From assembly GCA_034620365.1 (NCBI GenBank), contig JAQGEQ010000079.1, positions 248,001 to 312,000 on the forward strand: a DNA stretch of 64,000 bases, given 5' to 3'. The position numbers and the translations under genes are program-made. Shown here piece after piece: positions 40,601-53,600 of the stretch. The stretch is from Pegea sp. RAD2-039. Taxonomy: Eukaryota > Chordata > Thaliacea > Salpida > Salpidae. How positions within the stretch are numbered: the stretch's first letter is position 1; the number at the start of each line of letters is the position of its first letter. The notes below the pieces were generated by a model. The model did not search any database. It was not told the origin of the DNA and was given only the letters and a program-made list of their open reading frames with translations.

Positions 40601-43600
40601 TTGTTGATCATTTTTCCAATTTAGCTAGTGCTACTTAGATAATATTTATAAGTCAAAGCTAAAAAAGTATTATAAGAACCGTTATCTATATCTGTTTTTG
40701 TCGAAGTGTTTTGGTTTAATTGCTGAGCCCAATACTGTAGCATAATTTGTTTTCTGAAAATGTAAAATGCTTTTAAGGTGATTATTTTTCATAAAACATC
40801 TTAAATTAAAATTAAAATAAATTAATTAACAATTTTAAATATAAAACGGAGAATATTGATTTAAAGTATCAAACAAACTCAAAACCTGCAGTAGCCTTCG
40901 TCATTTCCAGAGTTTTTCTGTCTTTCAGCAAATTCTAAACACCCCTTGAAAAGCATCTCACTAAGACCTTGTTTAATGCACTCTTCTGTGTAATTGACTT
41001 TTACAGAAGAGAACTCATATCTGAAACAGTTTTTCAACTAAATATATGACTTTCTGTCTGTTTCAAATGTTATACATAATTGTTTTTTCACGGGGAAGAA
41101 AAGCTGTGATTGTAAAAAGCTAATGATGAAACCTTTGTGATATATTATATATAATTTCATCAAAAACATGTACAGAGTCAAAGTTCTTTAAAACTTACTC
41201 GCATTTGCATGTAGGCTCGTTTCCAGACACTGTACTGTACATTACAAAGGGGGTACACAATAATGAAGCTATCAACCATGTTACTAAAGTAATAACACTC
41301 GCTGCGTATGGTCGTCGAAACTTTTGGAAAAACTCCGAAAAAGTGTGGCAGACAGCAATGTATCTGTCAATACTCATCACCTGATAAGAGAAACAATTTG
41401 TTTCTTAATTTCGTTATTCTTACAAATGGTTTGTAAAGATTCTAATCTCTTAAATAAATCTAATTTAAAGCAAAACAAAAACTTTTATTTACTTTAAGAA
41501 TAAATGAATTTGTGAAACTAATTTTGTAACAAATAATTTTTTGACAATCATTTTTCTAATTTTAATAAAGTTCCAAAAAAAATGACGCCAATAAAACTTT
41601 CAATTGTTTTGTGCGAGATAAAATTAATTTATTTTGATTTTGTTTCATTTTAAGCTACTAAATAAAGATTATTACCATTAGAAACAGTATTGATGCATAG
41701 TAATTGAGAAAAAGAATAAATTCTTTTGCTTTACACATCCAAACTGGGTATATCCACTCGTTGTTCAAGTCCTCGTTCACTTTAAAAGGCAGCGTCAAGA
41801 GAAAAATAGTATCTGCCATAGCTAATTGCAACACGTACCTATAATGATATTCAACAAATCAGAAATACGCTTTTAAAAAAGTTTATTGATCAAAACAAGA
41901 AGAAATCTTAAACTATTGTGATTTTACTGATTGGTCTGTTATTTATTGAAAATGTATTTCTTTATGAAAGCCTGGAACTAATAGATATTTTAATCTTCAA
42001 TTTTCTAAATTAAATTTTGATGATTGCTATAAAAAAAGTTTAACATTTTAATCATGTGTGAAAAAAATGATTATAAAATATCTTGATGTAAAAACCATTT
42101 AACTTTTAGCAGTAACAGAACTAAATCAATATCAATAGTTTAAATATTTTTCGAGCATTTCTACAATTTATTTCTATAATGAATAATTATTTGATAACAA
42201 ACAGGTACATTACTGTTTTAAACAGCAACAACAACTTATTTAAGTTTGCTATAAACATCACGACATTATAGATTTTTTATTGTAGCATCTAAGCTATACT
42301 TACCAATGAGTAACCGATTTTTTGTATTCTCGTAAAATCAAAATCACAAACATAGTCATTGAGTTTCCGATCAACCCAAATATGCAAATTAGAATAGAAA
42401 AAGCAACTTTCTCCCAATCAACAGAAAAACCTTTTGATTCCTCGCCATGAACTGAAAAAATCGATATTCATCTATAAACAAAATCTGCTTTCATTGGCTC
42501 AGTATCTTTATTCATTGTATTAAAATTAGCTCAATACTGTCATTTAATATTTTCTGTTTATGTTATTTACAGTTATAGTTTATTATTGAAAATATCTCGA
42601 AATCTATCAGATTAATAATCAGATGAATTCAATATCAATGATTCACTAAAAGTTATAAGATAAATATATTTTAATGTATTTTCACCTTTTTTCTTATGGT
42701 TATCAATAAACTCAAAAACTTAACAAATTAAATAAATGTTTTTTTTTCTTCTAATTACTGGCAACGTAAGCAGCAATTTTAAATTTGTTATAAATGTAAA
42801 TTAAATCATGATCAAAAAGAATTATCAAATAAGAATTTGAAGTAAGTGATGAAAACGACATTTAGTATTTACTTTCATTTTGATGATAATTTTTTCTGAT
42901 TTTTTAAGTTTGCTTCAATTTGCAAAAATTTATTAAAAAGTCATTGAAATTTCGAGAAATGTGTAAGAAAACTAATACATGTCAGAATTCTTATAAAAAT
43001 TTCTATGAATTGCAGGGGAATAGTGCAGAGAACATGAAAGAAAAGTCGATCACAAATTTGTAGATCTATTATTTAGTTAATCAGATAGAAAATTAAACTA
43101 CAAAAAATTCAACAAAATGTTGTTTTCTATTCTTTTTTTAAACAAGTTTTGTGATTTATATGAAAATAATCTCAAGATATCAAAAAGTTCTAACACTTTT
43201 AATTTTATGCTATTTAGATAGTTTGAAATTTTTTACCTTTAATAAGTGTTTGTGAAAAAAGTATGTTATGTTAGTCCGGAAATTTATTTATTCTAATAAA
43301 ATTAATGCCAAAAAGGTTTGATTTTTTTTCTTTCATTCTGAAGAAACAAATTTCAATCTTTCACGCTATCAATGTCAGTTAACATTTTGTTGTGTGATTT
43401 TTACTAATTTAATTCGGTATTGTTCACAGAGTAGGACTAATAATTTTCAGGCTGAGAAGATGTTGACGACAAAAATTCTAACTCACTAAAATAGAATAAA
43501 TTTTGTATTTAATTTATTTGAATAGTGATTTGGAAAAGTGGTTTTTATTTTGTTCCAATTTTATAAAAAAAAGTTAGTAAACAGACTTACTTTCTTGTTG

Positions 43601-43813
43601 CTTTTACACTTTAATTTAAAGCAATAACAAATTAAATTTATTGAATCTTGTAAATTTTTTATTGTTATCTAAAAAAGGTTTCTCATAATCAAAACAAAAA
43701 GTTAATTCATATGTCAACATTTTTCAAAGTTAATGAAAAACATTTGGTGTAGAGCAACATCACTTACTGATTTGGTTCATCAGCTCATGGCTCTGAAAAT
43801 CCCGATCAAACAT
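37668..43813 (-). CDS. Class A (rhodopsin-like) peptide-type GPCR, nine exons, one apparent frameshift
   Basis: Exons on minus: 43813-43768, 42451-42304, 41838-41676, 41380-41199, 41020-40886, 40327-40006, 39773-39365, 38154-38035 and 37758-37668; about 538 residues. TM1 contains GLIGNSMTM (N1.50), TM2 LQLAMADTIFLLTLPF (D2.50), TM3 NYYASILFLMVMSIDRYIAV with the DRY motif, TM5 IIYFNFFGMFIFPLF, TM6 TLCWILFHAVHL (Leu in place of the usual Pro of CWxP) and TM7 LNSALNPYLYSFLG (NPxxY). Cysteines before TM3 and late in loop 2 can form the conserved disulfide. Loop 2 is about 140 residues, very acidic, and fills two exons. Exon 7 needs one extra base near 39525-39545 to join TM6 to TM7. TM2, TM6 and TM7 look most like galanin/somatostatin-type receptors; the ligand is not known. 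Confidence 0.88.
38480..38850. other. GC-richer block inside the last large GPCR intron
   Basis: Within intron 7 (38155-39364), this stretch is less AT-rich than the rest. It holds a direct repeat of TTGACGGCC separated by one base (about 38680-38698) and a CACGTG E-box near 38791. No open frame. It may be a regulatory element or an old insertion. Confidence 0.25.
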
Positions 43814-43819
43814 CTTACA

Positions 43820-44840
43820 ATTTATCACTGTAAACTTTTAATCACTGAAAAGTATAAATAGTTTTATTAAATTACATAATAAGGTAGAATTTATGAAATC
43901 AAACCCTCCGCAACATATTCAATATTTTTTAGGAAAAATTGTCAACTTAAAGTATTATAGAAGAATATTCAATACAGATCTTATTATCAATCTAATATTG
44001 CTAATCTAACGTTGATACTTTCATCTTTTCACTCTTCATTATTCAGAAAGTCTTATCCTACACTACCTACTCATTTGAAATTTAAAGACTTGTAGTTAGA
44101 AGTATTCAACTTTAGAATACATAAAAACAACAAAATGATTCGATTAACCTGAAATTAGCTTTCTTAGCTTTAAATAATTTAATTTTCAGCGATGCCGTTG
44201 ATAAGTATTGAAAACAAACAAATTTAACTTTTACAATAACAAACTAAAAAAGATTTTCTAGCTTTAAACTACTCCGAAAAGAAACAATTTTATGAACTTT
44301 TACCAACTTGGCTCATTAAAAACAATTGAAATAGCTCATTTAGTTTTCTAAACTTTAATCATTTATTTATTATAACAACTGAAACCAGCTATTTACATGG
44401 GTAAAAGAGAAAGATTTTGTGGTGACAACTACTGGACTGTATACATCAGCATTAGGCCTTTAACTATATTTATCAACATTACTAATATAATCTCGTGTCT
44501 AACATAGTTATTTCACTGTATATCCGGTCACGACATAGGGTGGTTCTACAGTAAATTCAAAATTATACGTACAGTTAAAGTTATTTAAAGGATATTACAG
44601 ATTTTGGCGTGAAATGAAACAGCAACTTAAAATGTAATTTTTAGCTTGTTCTATATAAACTTTCTAATCTGTCTCAACAAAAGACAAAGTTGAACTTTTT
44701 ATGGGAAAAGTGTTTGTAGAATATTTACAGATATCAACCACAAATCTCTTGGTTTGTTTATGTTTGGAATCATAATCACTTTCAGTTCACTCATATTATA
44801 TTATTTTCAAATTAAGTAGTATTTATCAACTGATATTTCA
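43820..44840. other. AT-rich DNA upstream of the GPCR
   Basis: Expected to hold the GPCR promoter and 5' untranslated region; no specific element recognised. Confidence 0.4.
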
Positions 44841-44841
44841 G

Positions 44842-44955
44842 TGTACACGCCAACATGATGCTGTTAGAAACGAAGTCTTTCAATCACCAGCCGCATTTAG
44901 CGATATATCGCAAGATTTGTCAACAGAACTGTTTGCTTCACTTGGTTATGTCTGA
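44842..44955 (+). other. Orphan candidate terminal exon
   Basis: After a good acceptor (TGATATTTCAG ending 44841), 37 codons read CTRQHDAVRNEVFQSPAAFS and continue to SLGYV and TGA. The GC content and polar composition are more protein-like than the surroundings. A second frame is also open from an ATG at 44854. I found no upstream exon, so this may be chance. Confidence 0.25.
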
Positions 44956-44959
44956 TGAA

Positions 44960-46390
44960 AAGCTATTACACATCAAGATACTTAATTGACAGAACTTCTA
45001 ATATAGTAAATTTATTCACCCAATGTTGAGTTTAAACTACTTTGCGTCCTTAGCTTACAAACTAGTTTTTATAACTTACAGAGAAAAGAACTCAGTTATT
45101 CTCATTTGAATAGTGACCGAGAGATGCTTTCGAAAAAAAAAATCCATTTACTTTTAAAATATTTGAAAGTCATATAAAGATTTGAAGCAAAAATATATAA
45201 TTGAATTGTATCTAAGATATTTTTAGTTTTACAAAAAGCTTATACAAAATTGAATAAATCAAAAAACATTTGGAAGAAATCCAGTTTATTTATGGACATG
45301 TCAATTTCTAATATCTCTACTGATGTTAAAAACTTCCATTAGCTAAGAAGAATGGAAAAAGTTCAACATATCTCTGCTTGTATGTCAATACATTAAAAAG
45401 ATATTGTTGATTCTACTACATCTCATTTATTATCAAAAATAGAAAACGTTTTATCGAAAAATTTGATGTATGATGGATTCAATATCTTTAAGCCGAAAAG
45501 TCTGCAAGTCACAAATTTCCTTTTTATATATTTTGAGAATATCAGCGTTCGATCATTAGATTTCTCCATCTTAAGCAGCTTTTTACTTTTTTTACTTTTT
45601 GCTAAAATTAAATTACCTATAATAAGATTAAGAACGATATAAGTCTGTAATAACTTTAAATATTTGCTGAGATTTAAATTTTGAAGGAATGACTAATTAC
45701 AATTTTCTAAAATATTTTTCTGCTTAATTCTAAATTTATAAATCTTTATTATTCATAAAATTGAAAATTCTAAGATCTTGTTTAAACTTAATTTTTCTGC
45801 TTGCATTTGTACCAAAGTTGATCAACAAAAAACTAGTCACAACTCGCAGACTATAGACTTTTCGAATATGAAAAAGATCAATAAACGTTTAATAAATTGT
45901 TAAATTCAATAATAATAAATTTCTAGTTTTATAAAATTAAAAAATCAAATTTTTGAAATATTTTAGGAAAACTTATCAGTTATTCAACATAAAAATTATG
46001 ATTTATTGAAGCTTTAAAACCATCATTTTTAGTTTAAGTTTGAAATAAATAAACTACCATCAATAAATTTAAAAAAAAACTTTCTTTGAGGATAATCAAA
46101 CTATTGCATTTCAATTTTTTACCATGTATATACAATTTTTATATATTGTAAACCAATATCTAGATAAAACTTTGCATATAACTGTATAAATTTATCTCTG
46201 TGTTACTTAACTTGCAAATCAACAGTTGATTAGAAATAAATATATCAGAAAACTATTTATAATTGATTCTTTTTGTTGGCACAAACTTAAATCGATTTCG
46301 CATTTAACAAATTTATTGTTAACCTGTCAAATGTCAAACATTAATTTAAGATTTAAAATAAATTCAAATATTAATTAAAGTTTACTTTTA
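44960..46390. other. AT-rich spacer
   Basis: Nothing recognisable on either strand. Confidence 0.5.
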
Positions 46391-46394
46391 GAAA

Positions 46395-47147
46395 ATGTTC
46401 TCTGTTTTGTTTCATGTTTTGCTTACTAAAGCTGTTTTTATTGAAATTACTCAAAATATACATTCTTATTCATCAAAATATATGTTCTTAGTTAAATCAG
46501 TAAGTTTCAACAAGAAAGAATTTTCAAATGAGGAATTTTTTAATTTTATATTTTCTTTGCTTGTTTGTCTGACAGTAACTGCAATTATGAAGTTTATAAG
46601 ATGTAGAAAGAATGAAAATACTCACAATAGCAAACAAAGAAAAGCAACAACAAATTTTTACCAACAAACTATTATAAGCAAAAGGTTAGTTTAAAAAAAA
46701 AGAAGAGACTGAACAAATGAGCAACTTGCTTCACTTTCTGTACTTTTAATTCTTTAATAATTCATATTTGCAGTAATAAGTCTCTGTACCTTTCAATTCA
46801 AGCTTAACAATTTAAATCAAAGATGGTTTTTTAATCGCTTTGGAAATTTTTGAATATATTATAATTACTTATTATTATTCTTCACCTTTTCGCTGGCATA
46901 AAAAATCGTTAATCTTAAAAAGTCTTCGGAACTTATTTCTTTCTAGCGAAGAGTAATAACTTAAATTGTATTGTTATTGTTTTATATTTCGTAAATCAAT
47001 AAAATTGACTATCAGAGAAAAGGAATATAATATTAAGGATGGTTTTACTGAAGCAAAACAATCTGTTCTAGGTAAACTTAATCTGTTGTGGAATAGATTT
47101 TATCAAATACATTTGTTTACAAGAAAATCAAATACTTGTTTTCGTTA
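46395..47147 (+). CDS. Possible small single-pass membrane protein, two exons
   Basis: No family recognised. Exon 1 runs from an ATG at 46395 just after a possible AG acceptor, to a donor GTTAGT at 46685. It encodes a hydrophobic N-terminus (MFSVLFHVLLTKAVFIEI) that could be a signal peptide, a lumenal segment, one membrane segment (FNFIFSLLVCLTVTAIM) and a basic tail. An acceptor ending at about 47013 keeps the frame and adds about 45 residues (REKEYNIKDGFTEAKQ) to a stop before 47149. The second acceptor lacks a strong pyrimidine tract. In such AT-rich DNA open frames of this size are partly expected, so this is a candidate only. Confidence 0.3.
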
Positions 47148-47371
47148 AAATTATTTCTTCTTGTACCTACACATGTTTGACGTTAAAATAAGCATAAAAA
47201 GTATTAATAATAAATGTATTTAGACAACTCAGTTCACATTTACGGATTGCAAGTAAACAACTTAAAATCTTAAACTTTGTGTGATGTAGATCTTCAACAT
47301 CTTGATACAAGGTTTTTACCAATTATGTTTTTGTTCGGACTGACAGATCAATAATTTAATGTAACCAGTCT

Positions 47372-47983
47372 ATGGTTGAGTTTTGTACGCTTTTGCTTAT
47401 TGCTTTATTTAAACCATCAAATGGTTTGGAAATTAATTATCTTAGCAAAGTTTTGAGGTGCTTAGAGGTAAGTACTAGACTTACAATTAGATTTCATTCT
47501 ATTTGCAAACGAAAAGATTTGTTTACTTTTGTTTGTTAGTAAATCCAAGAAAAAAACTAAACTTTATCCTAAAATTTCATTATTTATTGTCATACTTAAC
47601 TTTCAACAAACTTACTACTTTGATGTTTATATGAGCTATTGTTGAATAAGATAAAGTCAAACTAAATTATAATTAATAGAATTTAATTAAAGAATTTACC
47701 GCTAAAAGTTTTACGCTAAACATGAAATAGTAAATAATGATTAGATAGATACTAAATAATTCAAATATTTCAAATGAATTATGTAAGTCAAGGAAATAAT
47801 AAATGCAAAATTATAAGCAACAAAAGTCTCAAAGTTTTTAGCTTTTAAATATAAAGTAGTTCAAAATGGGTCTCTTATGGGCTTCTCTTATGGGCTTTAT
47901 TTATGAATGAGTTTGTTTGTTGCATATTTCAGCTGAACAGAAATTGTTTAAGCAATTTTCTATATTTTGAAATTGGCTGTTGA
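47372..47983 (+). CDS. Possible short secreted peptide, two exons
   Basis: An ATG at 47372 begins MVEFCTLLLIALFKPSNG, a plausible signal peptide with a cleavage-like PSNG, and runs to a consensus GTAAGT donor at 47468. An acceptor (TTGCATATTTCAG ending 47932) joins in phase to LNRNCLSNFLYFEIGC and a TGA at 47981-47983. The product is 48 residues, with cysteines at 30, 36 and 48 in the mature part. I do not recognise it. Signal peptide, donor and acceptor agree, but the size makes chance possible. Confidence 0.3.
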
Positions 47984-47989
47984 GCTAAT

Positions 47990-50590
47990 TCTTCCTTTCT
48001 TGGCATTTGTTTTCAAGCTTAGAGTTTAAATAACTTATAAATAGTAAATAATAAACATAAATATTTAATATAACTAGTTTTGATAAACAATGTATAAATA
48101 ATTAAATCTCAAAGTGAGGTTATATCCTATGCAGTTTTGTACATCATTTAATATACAGTTCATAGACATTTAAATAAAATCAACTTTACTGAATGCTTTA
48201 CAATCGACAAATGTCAGAAGTAAAAACTTTCCAATCTTATCTTTTGATAAAACTTCACCAACTTAAATCAGATAACTAAAAATGTGTCTGAATAATCTTA
48301 ATAAAATTGCATTAAATAAAATGAATTTTCAGATGATAAAGTTCGATGTTTTTTACTTTCATAGACTTACAATTTCTTCAATTTATAAATAATTAATGTT
48401 TTTGCGTAAGCTTTACATTTATAACAGAAATTTGTAGATTCAAGTTAATAACTTGGCAACTATAATAAACATTGCTCACATTTGAACTCCTGAAATAAAA
48501 GCTATTGAAAGAATGACAAAAATCTCTTTTTATTTATCTCTAATACTGAGTAAATAATCTTTTTCTGTATCTGAATGTTGCTCAAAGTAAAATGTTGTGT
48601 TGAAACAAAAACTGTTCAACTAGAAATACAGAGGTTTAAATTTGCAAGAAACCAATAAATGTTGAGCTTAACAACCGTAATTGATATTATTTTAAACTGC
48701 AAACAAGCTCTAGCTATCATTTGTGTACTTGTATCTAGTGCTGCGTTTTTTTGAATAGACATTAAAAGCTTTCTAGTGAAAATTTTCATTTACATTTGGC
48801 TAAAATTTCTCATTAGCCTTTATAATTCGTAAAAGCTAATTGAGATGGTTTGTTGCGGCTGTTGACTAAAAGATTGTTAATAAACGAGTTGTTTTTAACG
48901 TTAATTGCAGATTAGGTCAGTTCTTAGAGATTTAATATAACTTCTTTAGCAGTGAACCCTATAAGAACAACAAAAATTAGGCTATGACCTTAAACTTGAT
49001 CCAGAAAAACTTGACAAAAATTAATTACTCGAACTAACTATACTTAAACCCTAAAATGACAAATGATTTCTGTTTTCAGTATCAATAAAACAATTTTGTT
49101 TTAAATTTTAAACTCCTAGAATATTTAACCGTAACTACTCTAAATGCTATAATTAATTAAACTCTAAGACTAAAGGTTCAACAGACGAAAAGTTAAGATT
49201 TTTCACAAACAGAGAAATTTAGTTTTTAACTTTTCAATTTGTCTTTAAATCATTTAACAATTAAACTTTCAGTAAGAACTATTTTTATTATAATTAATCG
49301 AAAGGCTACACCAAGAATTGAAACACATTCATCTAAACGCTGTTATTTTCAAATTTTATTTTATATAGCTTTCCGAAAAAAAGAAAAAAGTTTTTTTTCT
49401 ATAAGCCCCCTTCCAAGTTGAATCCAAATTTGCAAAACAACATTCACACATTGAAGTTACGATACCGAGTTATTTTCCACTGGAATTATTTCAATTTACC
49501 TGAAACCTGTTTTTCTCTGTGAGAAAATTTTCAGTTTCCTAACACTTGCTTAGAGGCAGTTTACATATGAAAATACTTAGGATATAAACTTATTTAATTT
49601 AAAAATTATTAAATTTTATGTAAAATCTAAATGTTGAACACAATATATTCGTAATTCTATACTGTGGTTCATGTTTTTAAGATCAAACTTATAAAAACTT
49701 TTGTAAAATTGTAATTAAGAATTATTTAATAAAAAATTTTTGCTTAATGCCAACAGCATACCTAACAGGAATTCTTCTGATGTTTTGCATAATTAAATTT
49801 ATGCGAAGAGTTTTATGATTTTAAGTCATTTAATAGCTCAAAACTCTATAAATGCATTATGACCAACTTGATGAACTTCATTAGCAGCTGGTGGATTAGC
49901 AGAAGAATGAAGATTATTTAAAAAGTACAAACTTGCGTTTGTCTGATTCTTATAATGTAAAGTCTGTATAAAATTCAGTCTTTTTAATACCAGTAAATGT
50001 TCTAATTAAAATTGTTGTTTAGTAAAACAGGAAATTGAGTGATAAGTTTGTTTTTCTTTTATTTATTTAAAAAGAGTTTGATTCATCGGTAGGTAAGTAT
50101 TTCTGAATTTTGACTCATTTATATTTAAAGCTTAGATCACAATAAAAAGGTTTAAGAAAGGATCATGAAGAATAACTTTGGTAATTGGCAATTTTTGAAT
50201 AGTTGACCTTTTGATTCTATTTGCCTTTTAGATAAAGGTTTAAACAAAAATATATTTTACAAAATTTAAAATTTTGCATCAACCTTTTCAGATATACAAA
50301 TAAATTCATTTGAATAAAACCAAAAACAACCTTGATTACATGATTCTTAACATTACAAATGGTTTCCAATTTAACTGCTATTTATATTTTTAAACAAATA
50401 AAATATTTTCATTTTCAATCGTATTTCTTAAAATGCCTCTGACCAGGTTTTTATTTCACTTTAAATGCCTTTTAACTGTTAAAGAAACTAATCACATCAT
50501 AAACAAATAGAATAAACAACAATAGTGCTTCACTGGGTCTGCTAAATTTAAGTTTAAAGTATCAAGCGCAACGTTTGTTTTTAAAACAAA
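47990..50590. other. AT-rich intergenic DNA
   Basis: No gene recognised; short open frames here lack splice context and coding character. Confidence 0.5.
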
Positions 50591-50594
50591 TTTT

Positions 50595-50608
50595 GGGGGG
50601 GGGGGGGG
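50595..50608 (+). repeat. Run of 14 G
   Basis: An uninterrupted G14 homopolymer in a very AT-rich neighbourhood. It is preceded by TTTT and followed by TCAGGAAG. Confidence 0.95.
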
Positions 50609-50614
50609 TCAGGA

Positions 50615-53600
50615 AGATACATTGATCCAACAGAGTTTTGATTAAGTTTAGTTCTCTGCGTGAGGTTAGTATCAGTTCGATTAGAGATACAATTCAAAGC
50701 TTTAATGGTATTGAGGGAAGTGTAAAAGATACTAGTAAGATGCTAAAAGACATCTTTATGTAAGGTCTATGTAGCTTTTTTCTACATGTAATTTAAGCAA
50801 AATTAAGTTTCAAATGTATCTTCTAAGGTTAAGATACTTATTCGGGATAGAATTTAAGATAAAAACAAAATCTATTCAAATAATCAAAATAAAAATAAAG
50901 TTTAAGTATTAAGCAATTACATTAAATTCTTTTATTTATTCATTTAAAAGTTCTTAAAATAATTTTATAATTTCTCTTTTAATCAACTTTATCAGAAGTG
51001 ACTATCATTTAAAAGTTCTTAAAATACATTTTACTTTTTACTAATATTAATTCTAATTTTCTTTTTGATGTGTAATTAATTATAACTAATGCTCTTAGAA
51101 AGGACAGAAAAGTGTTTACTCCTAGAAGTGAAGCATTTAAATAATTAAAGTAGCATTTTAAAGACATTTTAAAACATTAGTTCGTTAAGGGCATGTACGA
51201 ACGCTAATTGCGTAAATTACCAAGAATTCTATTTCAGCTTTAAGTGGTTTCTCAATTTTATTTGATTAAATCTAGAAATGTATCATCAAATAGAAATGTT
51301 CATATAATAATTTTTATAAATTGAAACTTTCATTAAAACATTACTCAAAATTTATATTTTCTTCTGTAAATGAATCAAAGACCTAAAGATTTGGTTATTT
51401 TAAATACTTTTGAGTCAATTTGATTATTTTAATTCAGATATAACTTGTAAAGTGTTCAATAAAAATAGATTAGATTTATATCACCCTAATTCTAAATTAT
51501 GTTGAATATTTTTTTTCTGAATTTTGTTTGCCAATTTTTCAGAATGTGAAGAAATTATTTTATTTGAATCAAAAAAGTGTATTTATATTTTAACAGTATT
51601 ATATACTTTATGTCGCTTAAGTTAATATTTCTAATACAAATTTATCTTGTTGACATTGATGCCGAGGAATAACTCCTCGAAAAAATGATAAGTTGATGTA
51701 TCTTAAGCTACTTTTTAAACTTAAAAGTTTTGATTAAATTTTAGACTTTGTATAAAAAGTTGAAGAAATAAGATACCATCTAAAAATTTTCTAAAAATTT
51801 TATAAACCTTTTGAAGGCTAAAAAATGATTTCAAAGAAAAAAAATCAATTTTACAAAGTCAAAAATATGAAAAGAAAATTGTATTTGAAAGCGTGGTAAG
51901 TAAATTTTTCATTACAACCTTCAGGGTATATTTTCATCAGAAAATTATGCAAAAATGATGTAAAAAATTTACTTTTAGTTCTAAAAATAAGTAAACAGTG
52001 ACTAAAGTCACTAAAGTGAATGAAAATTGAGTTCAAAATAAGTTAAATAAAACATGCAAACTCTTTGTATCTCATAAAACCATTGCAAAATGCGTTTATA
52101 GCATGAAATCATTTTTATTTTGAATTACTAATGTCATTACTGATCAACAACTGATTTAAACCAGTAGCTTTGAGGTTAAGTTTTGTTGAAAGTAAATTCA
52201 AATTCATTTTAGCAGAAAATATGATTTTTAAGCAATATTATCGACTATTCGATTTCAATTCATTCGCTTGGAGAAATACTGAATGGTAAAGTAAAATAAA
52301 TAGCTAAAAAAGCTTTATCAGTTCTAACTGTTTAGTATTAAAGATATTCTAAGTGAAAATGAATAAGTTTTAGTTAGTTTAATTTCCATATAAATAATAT
52401 CTTCAAGAATTTGAAAACTAAGAAATCTATATGCTGTTATAATCATATTTCCACATTGAGTTTAAACTCAAAGCTAACCAAACGCTTCTACCATTTATCT
52501 AATAATGTAATTTCTTATTTATTAGAATTTTTTCTTTAATCAAATCTGCTTATAAACAAGTATAAGGTCCATTAAAGAAATTTAAAGTTTGCAGTTACAT
52601 TTGAAAGTAACTTGAAAATCATGTTAAGTCGAACTCTATGTGTTTTTTCAAAAACTAATTTCTAGAAATGTGAGTTTTATTATTGATTATATTTCGCTGA
52701 AATTTTTTACAAGAGAAACTTTTTTTTCATGTGATTCTTTCTGTTAAATATTTAGATAGTCCCTGTGGTGTACTTTTCAGTTGAAAAGGGTTCTTCCATT
52801 CATCATTTCTTATAGAAGCTGAATTTCAAACAGGATAGAAGATTAATTAAGCTTTGTATAAAACTATTGTGATTAATTACAACATCAAAACCGAATATCG
52901 TTACTAAAGATGAAAAATTGTAGATACAATGCAATAAGGTATCTGTGACAGATTCACAATAGCAAATATATTAAAATTTATATTCGTAAGAATTTGTATT
53001 TTAAGTTTTCTCAAAAATTTTTGGAATGGAAAATATTTTTATAGAAATCTTATGCTATAATTCTTATTTTATATTAATAAAAAAACAAAATAATTGTTGA
53101 TAAAATTTGATGATAATTTCATAACTTATAGCAACACTGTTTGAATATAACAGCAAATGGTAGTTAGATGTATTTTATTTTCCAATTTTAAAAAGTATTA
53201 AATACTCGAAATATGTTACAGCTTATTAAACTTTAAAGAAGCACACACATTATCATTAGTGTAAGTGTTTTGCTGAATGCATCTTAATCACTACCGAGCA
53301 CCAATTGTAACATTTATTTATAATGCAAGCTTCTTAATTTTCTAGTCTGAAAAGCTTTTACAGGTACAAAATCAATTGAACTGATTTGCTAATCAATTGT
53401 TGTGCTCTACGTTGAATTTAAAGAATTGTCACTTTCAGGAGAACACGTAAATTAGATAAGCTTATGTAAAAATCAATTTTTAAAACATTGCAACAGAACA
53501 GACAAAATCAAAAACTAACATGAATTTCTAAAAATTAAAAATTAGAAGTTTTTTTGATAAATGTAAGCTTAGAATAATTAGATTTGACTTCTGACAGCAA

